Shown in pieces: positions 15,402-24,800 of a stretch of DNA of 64,000 nt (positions are counted from its first letter, which is position 1; each line of letters starts with the position of its first letter). The stretch is taken from the NCBI RefSeq assembly GCF_002838065.1, contig NZ_PIZU01000007.1:19044-83043 (forward strand), in the 5' to 3' direction. The stretch is from Mycobacterium hubeiense. GTDB lineage: Bacteria; Actinomycetota; Actinomycetes; Mycobacteriales; Mycobacteriaceae. The notes below the pieces were generated by a model, which searched no databases, was not told the origin of the DNA, and was given only the letters and a program-made list of their open reading frames with translations. Position numbers and translations under genes: made by a program.

Positions 15402-16736
15402 CTATCGCGCCGACTGCCGGGTTTCGAAGGCCTCCAACAACATTCGGTCCACCTCGCGCTCCGGCGGTGCCCCGAGCTCGCGCTTGACCACCTGTCGCGC
15501 CTTGCGGCGCGTGATCAGGATGCCCACGGCGGCCAGCGCCCAGATCGCGTATTGCACGGTCCAGGCCAACCGGAATGAGTCGAAGGAGTAATCGCCGGCC
15601 GCGCCCAGGATCAGGCCCATCGACTGCATCACCAGCAGCGCGGCGAGGAAGCCGCCCATATTGACCAGACCCGAAGCCGTGCCCAGGGTGGCACTCGGGT
15701 TGAACGTGCGCGCGAAGTCGAAGCCGACCATCGAGCCCGGCCCGCCGACCGAGATGACCACGACCAAGGCGACCAGCAGCCACAGCGGCGCCGGACCTGG
15801 GAGGGCCAATACGACTGTCCAGGCGAGGGCATTACTTGCGATGATCGCCAACACAAGTCGCGAGCGTCGGTGCGGGTGGCGCCCGGTGAACAAGCCGATG
15901 CCGATACCGGCGGTGATGGCGACAACCACCGAGACTGTCAGCAATCCTCCCGCGATGCGTGTCGAAACACCTTGCGCAACAGTGAGATAGGGCACGCCCC
16001 ACATCAATGCGAATGCGGTGACGGAGAATTGGGTGCCCATGTGGGTGAAGAAGCCCAGCCGGGTGCCGGGCCGCAGCCACACGGTTTTGACGCTGGAGAG
16101 CGTGTCGCGGATCGTCATCGTCTCGGTGGCCACCACCAAGCCTTCCGGCGTGTTGCGCACGAGCGCCAGGGTCAGCACTATCGCCACCACCCCGAGCGCG
16201 GCCACCGACGTATAGGCGACGGTCCAGCCCGATCCTGTCAGCACCGACAGGAACGGCACCGCCGAAAGTACTTGCCCCAGTTGGCCGCAGATGCCCGTCA
16301 ACTGCGTCACCAGCGGCACCTGCCGGGGGGTGAACCAATGCGGAACCAGGCGCAGCACCGAGATGAACGTCATCGCGTCGCCGAGGCCGACCACCGCACG
16401 CGCGCCGATCGCGGTGGGGAGTGACTCGGTGAACGCGAGCACCAATTGCCCGGATGCCATCAGAGCCGCCCCGCACACGATCAACGCCTTAGAACCGAAG
16501 CGGTCCAGCAGCAGCCCGGCCGGTACCTGCGCGCCGGCATACACAATCACCTGAAGGACGACGAACGTCGACAGCACACCGGGGCTCGCGGCGAATCGAT
16601 CGGCCGCATCCAAACCCGAAACGCCCAACGTGGTGCGGTCGAGCACCGCGACGATGTACGCGAGCAGTCCGGTGGCCCACACGATCCACGGACGCACATA
16701 GAGCCTTTCGTCGGCCGTCTCGAAGTCTCGATTCAT
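15402..16736 (-). CDS. MFS transporter
   Basis: A 444-aa major facilitator with 12 predicted helices. It starts MNRDFETADERLYVRPWIVWATGLLAYIVAVLDRTTLGVSGLDAADRF, has the loop 2-3 motif AGLLLDRFGSKALIV and a middle cytoplasmic loop after TM6. The anion/carboxylate-transporter-like N-terminus (VLDRTTLG) suggests uptake of an organic acid, but the substrate is not determinable. Its promoter region is divergent from that of the MerR regulator, so the regulator may control it. Confidence 0.9.
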   Translation of the reverse strand: MNRDFETADERLYVRPWIVWATGLLAYIVAVLDRTTLGVSGLDAADRFAASPGVLSTFVVLQVIVYAGAQVPAGLLLDRFGSKALIVCGAALMASGQLVLAFTESLPTAIGARAVVGLGDAMTFISVLRLVPHWFTPRQVPLVTQLTGICGQLGQVLSAVPFLSVLTGSGWTVAYTSVAALGVVAIVLTLALVRNTPEGLVVATETMTIRDTLSSVKTVWLRPGTRLGFFTHMGTQFSVTAFALMWGVPYLTVAQGVSTRIAGGLLTVSVVVAITAGIGIGLFTGRHPHRRSRLVLAIIASNALAWTVVLALPGPAPLWLLVALVVVISVGGPGSMVGFDFARTFNPSATLGTASGLVNMGGFLAALLVMQSMGLILGAAGDYSFDSFRLAWTVQYAIWALAAVGILITRRKARQVVKRELGAPPEREVDRMLLEAFETRQSAR

Positions 16737-16940
16737 CGTCGCTCATGACGGCGTTTGGTTGCCAATTGCCAGGCGGTGAGTTCACTCACCGGCATCCACG
16801 GAGTTGGCTGAAACTGCATGCGGGCGTATCGGATTTCAGGCAGCTGACTTATATATGCGCTGTTGACGGCACTGTCACACCAGAGCCGCCCGGTTTGATT
16901 CCGGTGATGAAAACTTCGCTCACCACTTCTGTACCAGGGT

Positions 16941-16946
16941 TAGAGT
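16941..16946 (+). promoter_or_regulatory. -10 element for the cysteine-rich upstream ORF
   Basis: TAGAGT lies 6 nt before the ATG at 16953, so transcription could begin at that ATG. It also overlaps the right arm of an ACCACT-N16-AGTGGT repeat (16922-16949), a plausible binding site for the MerR protein on its own promoter. Confidence 0.5.
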
Positions 16947-16952
16947 GGTCGC

Positions 16953-17021
16953 ATGCGATGTTGCCGTTCCCGCCGACGCCGCGCCGCGTGCTGCGGGTTC
17001 GAGGTGCGCGGAATTGGCTGA
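16953..17021 (+). CDS. Leaderless cysteine-rich upstream ORF (22 aa)
   Basis: The frame starts ATG-Arg-Cys-Cys, runs through an arginine stretch, has a second Cys-Cys pair at codons 13-14 and ends at TGA 17019-17021. Its stop overlaps the TTG start of the MerR gene (17014), which permits translational coupling. Leaderless polycysteine short ORFs acting as cysteine-responsive attenuators are known in mycobacteria. This one has the layout but only paired cysteines. It is not proven that it is translated. Confidence 0.45.
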   Translation: MRCCRSRRRRAACCGFEVRGIG

Positions 17022-17757
17022 GTACCGACTGGACGAGCTTGCTCGTGTCTCCGGGGTCAGCGCCCGCAATATCCGTGCGTACCGCGAACGCGGACTGCTG
17101 GATCCGCCGCGGCGGGAAGGCCGGTCCGCCTATTACGACGACTACCACCTGGCTCAACTCCAGACGATCACGCAGCTGCTGGCCAAAGGCTTCAACTCGG
17201 CCCACATCGCCGAGTTCTTCGCGACCTTGCGCGAGGGTCTCGACCTGGCCGACATCCTCGGTATTCATCGCGCCGTGCTGGGACCGCTGCGGGACCGGCC
17301 GAGCGCCGCGGCGGCGCAGTCGTCTTTGGACATCGATCCCAACGGCGACGAGGCGCGCAAACTCCTCGACAGCGGTTTGGCCCAACTCGTCGACGGCAAG
17401 CTGGTACTGGGCGATCGCGCCATGGGCGAGATCGTCAGGCGGGCCACCGACCAACTCGCCTATGTGCGCGCGATTCTGCGCATCTACGACGCGACGAAAC
17501 AGACCATCGACGAGTTGGCCGCCGAGATCGTCGACGCGTTGAGCGAGGCCCTCACGTCGCGCTTCGGGCCGAACTACGTGCCGAAGGCCGAGCAGATGAG
17601 CGAGGTGAGCCGGATCGTCGAGGATCACCGCGAGCTGGCCAACAAGGTCGTCGCGGACCGACTTGACGACGCGTTACGACGAAGGTCGGTGTCCGCGGTT
17701 TCGGATTACACCGCCGGAATACTGCTCAGTGGGCGGTGGGACCCGAAGCGGGGCTAA
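17014..17757 (+). CDS. MerR-family transcriptional regulator
   Basis: About 247 aa. The MerR-type winged helix is at the N-terminus (AEYRLDELARVSGVSARNIRAYRERGLLDPPRREGRSAYYDDYHLAQLQTI). A long helical effector region of unknown specificity follows, with no metal-binding cysteines, so this is not a classical metal-sensing MerR. The TTG at 17014 is chosen because family members start M-x-E-Y-R-L-D-E-L and GAGG sits 10 nt upstream. An upstream cysteine-rich ORF overlaps the start. The gene overlaps the convergent binding-lipoprotein gene by 4 nt. Likely targets are itself and the divergent MFS gene. Confidence 0.85.
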   Translation: MAEYRLDELARVSGVSARNIRAYRERGLLDPPRREGRSAYYDDYHLAQLQTITQLLAKGFNSAHIAEFFATLREGLDLADILGIHRAVLGPLRDRPSAAAAQSSLDIDPNGDEARKLLDSGLAQLVDGKLVLGDRAMGEIVRRATDQLAYVRAILRIYDATKQTIDELAAEIVDALSEALTSRFGPNYVPKAEQMSEVSRIVEDHRELANKVVADRLDDALRRRSVSAVSDYTAGILLSGRWDPKRG

Positions 17758-18959
17758 CTGGCCGCGCCCGTGATCTGGTGCCACCGCGCCGTCCACTCGT
17801 CATAGGACGTGCAGCCGTCTCCGCTGCCGTCCACACACTGTGTCTGCGGCGTGGTCCAGTAGTGGATCTGCGAGGCGAACTCCTCGTCGGTGGCGTGGTA
17901 GATGTCGCAGAAGTCCGGTTCGGTGGTGTATTCGCAGGCCTTCGTCTGCGCCGGCGCCTCGCCGAAATACTCGGCAACTTGGGCGTTCACCTCCGGTGAG
18001 GTGATCCAGTCCATCCACTTGTACATGCAGTTGGGGTGCGCCGCCTTCGACGAGATCATCCAGGTGTCCGACCAGCCGGTGGCGCCCTCCTTGGGCAGCA
18101 CGGTATTGACCTGCACCTTGTTGTTGGCGCCGATCGTGTTGGCGGTCAGCTGCCAGGTGGTGCCGATCACCGAACGCCCCGCCTCGAACGCCTGGACCTG
18201 TTTCGTGTAGTCCGCCCAGTACTCGCCGATATTCTCGCGCTGTTCCCTCAGCAATTGTGTTGCGGCGTCGAGTTGTTCGGGTGTCAGCGAGTACGGATCG
18301 GTGATGCCGAGCTCAGGCTCTGTCTTGGACAGGTACAGCGCCGCATCGGCGATGTAGATCGGCGAATCGTAGGCTGTCACACGACCCTTGTATTTGCCGG
18401 CGTCGTCGAACACCGCCGCCCATGAGTTGGGTGCGTCGCGAACGACTTGGATGTTGTACATCAACAGGTTGGCCCCCCAGCCGTGTGGAATCCCGTAGGC
18501 CTGTCCGTCGACGGAATTCCACGGCTGGTTCTTGAGGAACGACGAAATGGTTTCGTAATTGGGCACCAAATCCGTGTTGACCGGTGCGACGTCGCCGGCG
18601 TAGATCAGCCGCAGCGTGGCGTCGCCTGACGCGGACACCCCGTCGTAGCGGCCGGTCCGCATCAGCGCGACCATCTCGTCGGAGGTGTTGCCCACCGTGA
18701 CGTTGGTCTGACAGCCGGTTTGCTGCTCGAACGGCGTCACCCAGTCGGCGGACGGGTCGTTGGACCCGTCCTCGGCGTAGCCCGCCCAGGCGATGAGATT
18801 GAGCTGGCCTTCCCCGTCGCCGACGGAGCTGTGCGGCGTCATCGCCGGCGGAGGCTCGGAGCTCGGCGACGTCGAGCAGGAACAGGCGAGAAGGAGAACG
18901 GTGCAACCGACCATGCTCGTGACGAGACGGGCAGCAGTGGTCTTAGCGCACAACAACAT
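17754..18959 (-). CDS. ABC transporter substrate-binding lipoprotein (PotD-like)
   Basis: A 401-aa lipoprotein with a lipobox ending LLLAC at Cys26, followed by a type II periplasmic-binding fold resembling spermidine/putrescine-binding proteins (LNLIAWAGYAEDG, GRYDGVSASGDATLRLIYAGDVAPVNTDLVPNY, IPHGWGANLLMYN, EAGRSVIGTTWQLTAN). The C-terminal part carries extra cysteines (KACEYTTEPDFC, TQCVDGSGDGC) that may form disulfides. It starts 12 nt after the PE-PPE-domain gene, so the two form an operon. No permease or ATPase gene is in the window, so its transporter partners are elsewhere or absent. ATG 18959 is used; M16 is possible. Confidence 0.88.
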   Translation of the reverse strand: MLLCAKTTAARLVTSMVGCTVLLLACSCSTSPSSEPPPAMTPHSSVGDGEGQLNLIAWAGYAEDGSNDPSADWVTPFEQQTGCQTNVTVGNTSDEMVALMRTGRYDGVSASGDATLRLIYAGDVAPVNTDLVPNYETISSFLKNQPWNSVDGQAYGIPHGWGANLLMYNIQVVRDAPNSWAAVFDDAGKYKGRVTAYDSPIYIADAALYLSKTEPELGITDPYSLTPEQLDAATQLLREQRENIGEYWADYTKQVQAFEAGRSVIGTTWQLTANTIGANNKVQVNTVLPKEGATGWSDTWMISSKAAHPNCMYKWMDWITSPEVNAQVAEYFGEAPAQTKACEYTTEPDFCDIYHATDEEFASQIHYWTTPQTQCVDGSGDGCTSYDEWTARWHQITGAAS

Positions 18960-18971
18960 CTACGCGGAATG

Positions 18972-20372
18972 CTACTCCGAATTCGGCGCGCTGCCCGGTT
19001 TCGACGGCTCGTCGGTGTCGTCGTCGGTGTCGTCGCTGCCGGCTCCGTCAGCCCCGGCGTCCGGCGCTGCGGATACTGGCACGCCTGCGCCCAAAGGCTT
19101 TTCACCCCCCGGCCCGGCGCCTTCTGCGGTGGCCATCGCCGGCTGTGACGACAGTGCCGACTCGCCGATGTCCGACGTCCCGTTCGGGCGCGCCGTCACG
19201 ACGGGCCGTCGGATCCTCGGCCGCTCGCGCTCGTCCGCGGTCGCCTTCGACGAATCCGCGTTGGTCACCTCGTCCTGCGAGTCGTCCTGCGATGTGCCGG
19301 CCAGAGCGTTATCCGCCGGAGCCTCAGGTGTTTTCGGGTCCCGTTCGGTGGCGGGCCCGCGTAGGCCGAGGCCGGTCAGCGCGTCGTTCACGCCCTCGTC
19401 GACGGCGTCGGCCAGATCATCGGCCAGCTTCTCGAGATCGATGTCGCGGAACAACTTCGCGCGCGTGGGCGTACCCATCCTCGCCGGGGTGCGGTCATAG
19501 CCCAGCTCGATCAGCTCGCGCAGCACCGGCTGGACCAAGTCGACCACCGGTTCAGGCACACCGAGATCGCGCAGCGGCTGCAGGATCGGAAGGTTCTCTG
19601 TGTAGACCAGGTAGTAGGTCGTGTTGCCCTCGGTGTGCATCTGGTAGCGCGTCGGGTCGGTGAGATCGACGACGTCGGGACCGTAGTACGGGTGGATGTA
19701 GAAGTAGCCGGCGAGCGCATTGAGGTCGGCCAGCAGATTCAACGGATACTCGGGGAAGTCGGCGATGGCGTCGTACTGGCGCGCGACGTCGACCGTCACG
19801 TAATCGTCGTTCGGTGTGGCGCCGTCGAACGTCGCGCCCAGGATCGGGATGTACAGACCTTCGAGCCGCTTGAGGATCCCGCCGTTGGGGCGGTTGGGGT
19901 TGGCGAGCAAGAGAAACGACAGCTCGTCGGGGGAGGGCACGCCGGCGGCCCCTTGTTCGCGAAGGTAGTTCAGATTGCGCTTCTCGATCGCGGCGATGCG
20001 CCCGCTCTGGGAGTAGCCCACCACGACCTTGGTGCCCGGCGTGGCGCGGATGTCGTTGTCCAGCCTCAGCACGCCCTTGGCCACCGAGGCGTCGAACGTC
20101 ATGTCGGACAGCCCGGTGGCGGGCCAGAAGTGCTCCGGGGTCTGTACCCACTGCAGCCGGTCCACGGCCGTGTCCAGGCCCAGATAGGTGTCGTTGACCA
20201 GGTCCATGAATCCCTGACTCGGTGTCTTCATCCCGGTGCCGCCCATGATCAGCGCCGTCGTGGCGGCCAGCGTGACGATGGTCGTCATCGTCGACGCCAG
20301 GGCCAGCACGACGGTGCAGATCACCGCCAGCACGGCCAGGAAAGCCATCCGAGTCATCCGAATCACACGCAC
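18972..20372 (-). CDS. PE-PPE-domain (PF08237-type) serine hydrolase
   Basis: A 466-aa protein with an N-terminal hydrophobic anchor/signal (MAFLAVLAVICTVVLALASTMTTIVTLAATTALIMGG). The alpha/beta-hydrolase domain that usually follows PE/PPE modules comes next: MGGTGMKTP, the nucleophile elbow VVGYSQSG, and YYLVYTENLPILQPLRDLG. The last ~130 residues are low-complexity, acidic and Pro/Ala/Ser-rich. There is no PE or PPE module, so this is the stand-alone form of the domain, probably a cell-envelope esterase. The start is GTG 20372 with a good GGAGGAG. It is upstream of and co-directional with the binding-lipoprotein gene. Confidence 0.87.
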   Translation of the reverse strand: MRVIRMTRMAFLAVLAVICTVVLALASTMTTIVTLAATTALIMGGTGMKTPSQGFMDLVNDTYLGLDTAVDRLQWVQTPEHFWPATGLSDMTFDASVAKGVLRLDNDIRATPGTKVVVGYSQSGRIAAIEKRNLNYLREQGAAGVPSPDELSFLLLANPNRPNGGILKRLEGLYIPILGATFDGATPNDDYVTVDVARQYDAIADFPEYPLNLLADLNALAGYFYIHPYYGPDVVDLTDPTRYQMHTEGNTTYYLVYTENLPILQPLRDLGVPEPVVDLVQPVLRELIELGYDRTPARMGTPTRAKLFRDIDLEKLADDLADAVDEGVNDALTGLGLRGPATERDPKTPEAPADNALAGTSQDDSQDEVTNADSSKATADERERPRIRRPVVTARPNGTSDIGESALSSQPAMATAEGAGPGGEKPLGAGVPVSAAPDAGADGAGSDDTDDDTDEPSKPGSAPNSE

Positions 20373-20399
20373 GCTCTACTCCTCCTGTCGCGGTGAAAC

Positions 20400-20544
20400 C
20401 CTTCGAAGGAAGAGGCCAAGACCTGGCGTTCTGCGGCTGGCTGCATCCCCCGACCCAGCGGAATCGTGCGCTTTGACAGCGTTCGTTGTCAGGGAAATGG
20501 CCAAAGACGTTGCACACGTGTGGAATTGGTACGCGTGCATTCCA
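20400..20544. promoter_or_regulatory. Dyad-rich divergent promoter region
   Basis: The 244-bp gap between the PE-PPE-domain gene and the DUF1906 gene holds CCTTCGAAGG (20400-20409), TGACA-N8-TGTCA (20474-20491), CACACGTGTG (20513-20522) and TGGAAT-N12-ATTCCA (20521-20544). I see no gene here. Several regulators may act on the two promoters. Confidence 0.35.
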
Positions 20545-20603
20545 GGCCGGGTTTGATACAGATGTGACCAGCGGCGTTGGAGTGAAAACTGAGGTAAATG
20601 TCG

Positions 20604-20609
20604 TATCCT
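20604..20609 (+). promoter_or_regulatory. -10 element of a leaderless promoter
   Basis: TATCCT lies 7 nt before GTG 20617, so the DUF1906 mRNA is probably leaderless. Confidence 0.6.
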
Positions 20610-20616
20610 GTGGCTC

Positions 20617-21366
20617 GTGTCCGCCGATCCGTCACCGCCGAGGGCGGTCATATCCCGGCGGAACCTGCTGAAGCTGGCGGCGAGCGTCCCGGCGGCCGTG
20701 GGGCTCGGGACGGCGGGCTCGACGCTCGCCTCCCCGCCGGCCTCCGCCGCGCCGCTGGGTGTCCTGTTGGACTATGCGGCAGGCGTCATCAGTGCGTCCG
20801 CCATCCGCGCTTCCGGGGCACTCGGAGCTATCCGCTATGTCTCGGACCGCAGACCGGGCGGCGAGTGGATGCTCGGTAAGCCGATCCAGCTGGCCGAGGC
20901 GCGGGATCTGTACCGAAACGGCCTGAAGATCGTGTCGTGTTACCAGTACGGGAAACAGGACACCGCCGATTGGCTGGGCGGCCAGAACGCCGGCGTGCAG
21001 CACGCCAAGCGGGGTTGGCAGCTGCACGTCGCCGCGGGCGGTTCCTACGGCGCGCCGATCTATGCGTCCATTGACGACAACCCGACGTATGAGCAGTACA
21101 AACAACAGGTCGCGCCATATTTGCGGGGCTGGGAGGCGGTGCTCGGCCACCAGCGGGTGGGGGTCTATGCCAACTCCAAGACCATCGAGTGGGCGTTACA
21201 GGACGGGCTGGGTGCGTATTTCTGGCAGCACAACTGGGGTTCGCCAGGCAAGGTCGCCCATCCCGCCGCACATCTGCATCAGGTGGAGATCGACAGCCGT
21301 AGTGTGGGCGGGGTCGGAGTCGACATCAACCACATCCTCAAGCCCCGATTCGGCCAATGGGACTAG
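20617..21366 (+). CDS. Tat-exported DUF1906 glycoside-hydrolase-like protein (Rv2525c homologue)
   Basis: A 249-aa protein with a twin-arginine signal (SRRNLLKLAASVPAAVGLG, cleavage after the SAA near residue 45) and a DUF1906 TIM-barrel-like domain: GVLLDYAAGVISASAIRASG, LKIVSCYQYG, APIYASIDDNPTYEQY, AYFWQHNWG, GVDINHIL. It is syntenic with M. tuberculosis Rv2525c, a Tat substrate next to fas that has been linked to cell-wall phenotypes. The acidic residues of the barrel suggest a carbohydrate-active or carbohydrate-binding fold. The substrate is not known. The GTG start is probably leaderless. Confidence 0.9.
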   Translation: MSADPSPPRAVISRRNLLKLAASVPAAVGLGTAGSTLASPPASAAPLGVLLDYAAGVISASAIRASGALGAIRYVSDRRPGGEWMLGKPIQLAEARDLYRNGLKIVSCYQYGKQDTADWLGGQNAGVQHAKRGWQLHVAAGGSYGAPIYASIDDNPTYEQYKQQVAPYLRGWEAVLGHQRVGVYANSKTIEWALQDGLGAYFWQHNWGSPGKVAHPAAHLHQVEIDSRSVGGVGVDINHILKPRFGQWD

Positions 21367-21370
21367 AAAA

Positions 21371-21386
21371 CTTACCGACTAGTAAG
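21371..21386. promoter_or_regulatory. Inverted repeat CTTAC-N6-GTAAG upstream of fas
   Basis: A 16-bp dyad with 5-bp arms just after the DUF1906 stop. The fas-acpS promoter is known to be controlled by the TetR protein FasR through inverted repeats; this is one candidate, but I cannot match it to the published site from memory. Confidence 0.35.
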
Positions 21387-21873
21387 GATTGCTAGCAAAC
21401 TTCTTGGCCGAACCGCGTCGCGAGAATGGCCTGGCGTCACCCGAGCAAGTGCTTGTCCGACCCGCGGACCAGGCGCGGCGCAACCGAAAATTCGTAGATA
21501 ACGATTTGATAACAATCATGCCTTGATCTGCGCTGTTGTGCCTACTCGACCGTAACCACCTGCATGCAGGACGTTTGTCCGATTGATTTCACGGCGCCCC
21601 TTGGGGCCGCGTTACAGAACCGCGGGTTACCCGTACGTAGAACTCGCCAGTAACCGATTGGGCCGTCAAAGTGGGGCTTGTTCTTATGCCACTCTTAGTA
21701 CGGCTGGAACGGCAGGACAACTGTCACCGAACGACGAGCCAGCCCCCGATTCGACGCCGAATCGAACGCTGGCCTGCGCAGGGGAGCGCGGACGCCGGCG
21801 ACCCACAGCCGACAGCAGACTTCGACGAGTGATACGCGGTAGCGCCAGAGCAGGACGAGGGAGATAGCGAAAC
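21387..21873 (+). promoter_or_regulatory. Long fas leader/promoter region
   Basis: The non-coding 507-nt gap (21367-21873) before fas carries GATAAC twice, one helical turn apart (21497-21502, 21508-21513), the perfect 12-bp palindrome CCTGCATGCAGG (21559-21570) and CGGGTTACCCG (21623-21633). A GAGGGAGA RBS lies near 21857-21864. A TTG-initiated frame at 21583-21867 is open but lacks an RBS and protein-like composition. The region probably combines several control elements for the lipid-synthesis operon. Confidence 0.5.
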
Positions 21874-24800
21874 GTGACGATCTATGAGCACGACAGGGTG
21901 TCCACCGGGTGGGACGACGGATCAGAACCGACGCACTCCACCCATGCCCTGGTTGATCGTCTGAACGCCGGCGAGCCCTATGCCGTCGCCTTCGGCGGAC
22001 AGGGCAGCGCTTGGCTGGAGACGCTCGAAGAATTGGTGTCCGCCGCCGGGATCGAAGCCGAGCTGGCCACGCTGGCCGGAGAAGCCGAATTGCTGCTCGA
22101 GCCGGTGGCCAGGGAACTGGTCGTGGTCCGGCCCATCGGCTTCGAGCCGCTGCAGTGGGTGCGCGCGCTGGCCGCCGAGGAGCCGGTGCCCACCGCCAAG
22201 CAGCTGACGTCGGCGGCCGTTTCGGTGCCCGGCGTCCTGTTGACCCAGATCGCCGCCATCCGGGCGCTGGCCCGCCAGGGCATGGATCTGGTCGCCAAGC
22301 CGCCCGTGGCCGTCGCAGGGCACTCCCAGGGCGTACTCGGGGTCGAGGCGCTGGCCGCCGCCGGAGCCAAGGACGTCGAGCTGCTGGCGCTCGCGCAATT
22401 GATCGGCGCCGCGGGCACGCTGGTGGCTCGCCGCCGCGGGATCACCGTGCTGGGCGACCGCCCGCCGATGGTGTCGGTCAGCAACGCCGATCCAGAGCGC
22501 ATCTACGAGCTTCTGGAGGAATTCTCCCAAGACGTGCGCACGGTGCTGCCGCCCGTGCTGTCGATCCGCAACGGCCGCCGCTCCGTCGTCATTACCGGCA
22601 CCCCCGAGCAGCTGTCCCGGTTCGAGCTGTACTGCCAGCAGATCTCGGAGAAGGAAGAAGCCGAGCGCAAGAACAAGATCCGCGGCGGCGCGGTGTTCAG
22701 CCCGGTCTTCGAACCGGTGCAGGTCGAGGTCGGCTTCCATTCGCCGCGGCTGTCCGACGGCGTCGACATCGTCGGCCACTGGGCAGAGGCGGTCGGCCTG
22801 GACGTCGAGCTGGCGCGCGAGATGACCGAGGCCATCCTGGTGCGCCAGGTGGACTGGGTGGACGAGATCACCGAACTGCACGAGGCCGGCGCCCGCTGGA
22901 TCCTCGACCTGGGACCCGGCGACATCCTGACGCGGCTCACCGCGCCGGTCATCCGCGGCCTCGGCGTCGGCATCGTCCCGGCCGCCACCCGCGGCGGGCA
23001 GCGCAACCTGTTCACCGTCGGCGCGGTGCCAGAGGTGGCCCGGCCGTGGTCCAGTTACACCCCGACCACGGTGCGGCTGCCCGACGGCTCGATCAAGCTG
23101 TCCACCAGGTTCACTCGCCTCACCGGTCGCTCACCGATCCTGCTGGCGGGCATGACGCCGACCACCGTCGACGCCAAGATCGTCGCGGCCGCGGCAAACG
23201 CCGGGCACTGGGCTGAGCTCGCCGGCGGCGGCCAGGTCACCGAACCGATCTTCAATAACCGCATCGAGGAACTGACCAAGCTTCTCGAACCGGGCCGCGC
23301 GATCCAGTTCAACACACTGTTCCTCGACCCGTACCTGTGGAAGCTGCAGGTCGGCGGAAAACGCTTGGTGCAGAAGGCCCGTCAGTCCGGCGCGCCGATC
23401 GACGGCGTGGTCATCAGCGCCGGCATCCCCGACCTCGAAGAGGCCGTCGAGATCATCGACGAGCTCAACAACGTCGGCATCAGCCACGTCGTGTTCAAGC
23501 CCGGCACCGTCGAACAGATCCGCTCGGTCATCCGCATCGCCGCCGAGGTGCCCACCAAGCCGGTGATCGTGCACATCGAGGGCGGCCGCGCCGGTGGCCA
23601 CCACTCCTGGGAAGACCTCGACGACTTGCTGCTGGCCACCTACTCCGAGCTGCGGTCGCGGTCCAACATCACCATCTGCGTTGGCGGCGGCATCGGCACC
23701 CCGGAGCGGGCCGCCGAATACCTGACCGGTCGCTGGGCGGCCGCGCACGGTTACCCGCTGATGCCGATCGACGGCATCCTCGTCGGCACCGCCGCGATGG
23801 CCACGCTCGAGTCCACCACCTCGCCGCAGGTGAAGCGGATGCTGGTGGAGACCAGCGGCACCGACCACTGGATCAGCGCCGGAAAAGCCCAGGGCGGCAT
23901 GGCATCCAGCCGCAGCCAGCTCGGCGCCGACATCCACGAGATCGACAACTCCGCTTCCCGCTGCGGCCGGCTGCTCGACGAAGTCGCCGGTGACGCGGAG
24001 GCGGTCGCCGCACGGCGCGACGAGATCATCGCCGCGATGGCCAAGACGGCCAAGCCGTACTTCGGCGACGTCGAGGAGATGACCTACCTGCAGTGGCTGC
24101 GGCGCTACGTCGAACTGGCCATCGGGGACGGCACGTCGACAGCCGATACCGCGTCCCCGGGTAGCCCGTGGCTGGCCGACACGTGGCGCGACCGGTTCGA
24201 GCAGATGCTCAAGCGTGCCGAGGCGCGCCTGCATCCCAAGGACTTCGGCCCCATCGAAACCCTTTTCGCCGACGCGGATCTGCTCGAGCGGCCGGACGAG
24301 GCGATCGCCGCGCTGCTGGCCCGCTACCCGGACGCCGAAACCGTCCAGCTGCACCCGGCCGACGTGCCGTTCTTCATCGAGCTGTGCAAGACGCTGGGCA
24401 AGCCGGTCAACTTCGTGCCGGTCATCGACAAGGACGTCCGCCGCTGGTGGCGCAGTGACTCGCTGTGGCAGGCCCACGACGCGCGCTACGACGCCGATGC
24501 GGTGTGCATCATCCCGGGCACCCAGGCGGTGGCCGGCATCACCCGCCTCGACGAGCCCGTCGGCGAGCTGCTGGACCGCTTCGAGCAGGCCGCGGTCGAC
24601 CAGGTGCTGGCCGCCAACGGCGAGCCGCAGCCGGTGTTCTCGCGCCGCCAGGGCCGCACCGATGTGACCGGTCCGCTGGCCGTGGTGCTCGATGCCCCCG
24701 ACGTGTTGTGGGCCGGGCGCACCGCCACCAACCCGGTGCACCGCATCGCCGAGCCGGGCGACTGGCAGGTCAACGAAAACCGTCCGGAGGGCAAGAGCGA

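Noticed and set aside
18972..20372. Calling the PE-PPE-domain gene a PE or PPE family member
   Set aside because: The N-terminus is a hydrophobic anchor, with no Pro-Glu or Pro-Pro-Glu helical module.
21595..21608. GCCCC-TT-GGGGC hairpin in the fas leader as a terminator of the DUF1906 gene
   Set aside because: The 2-nt loop is too tight, the stem is short and no T-tract follows; it is also over 200 nt past the stop.
21583..21867. 94-codon TTG-initiated frame in the fas leader
   Set aside because: No RBS, Arg/Ser-rich low-information sequence; more likely untranslated leader.
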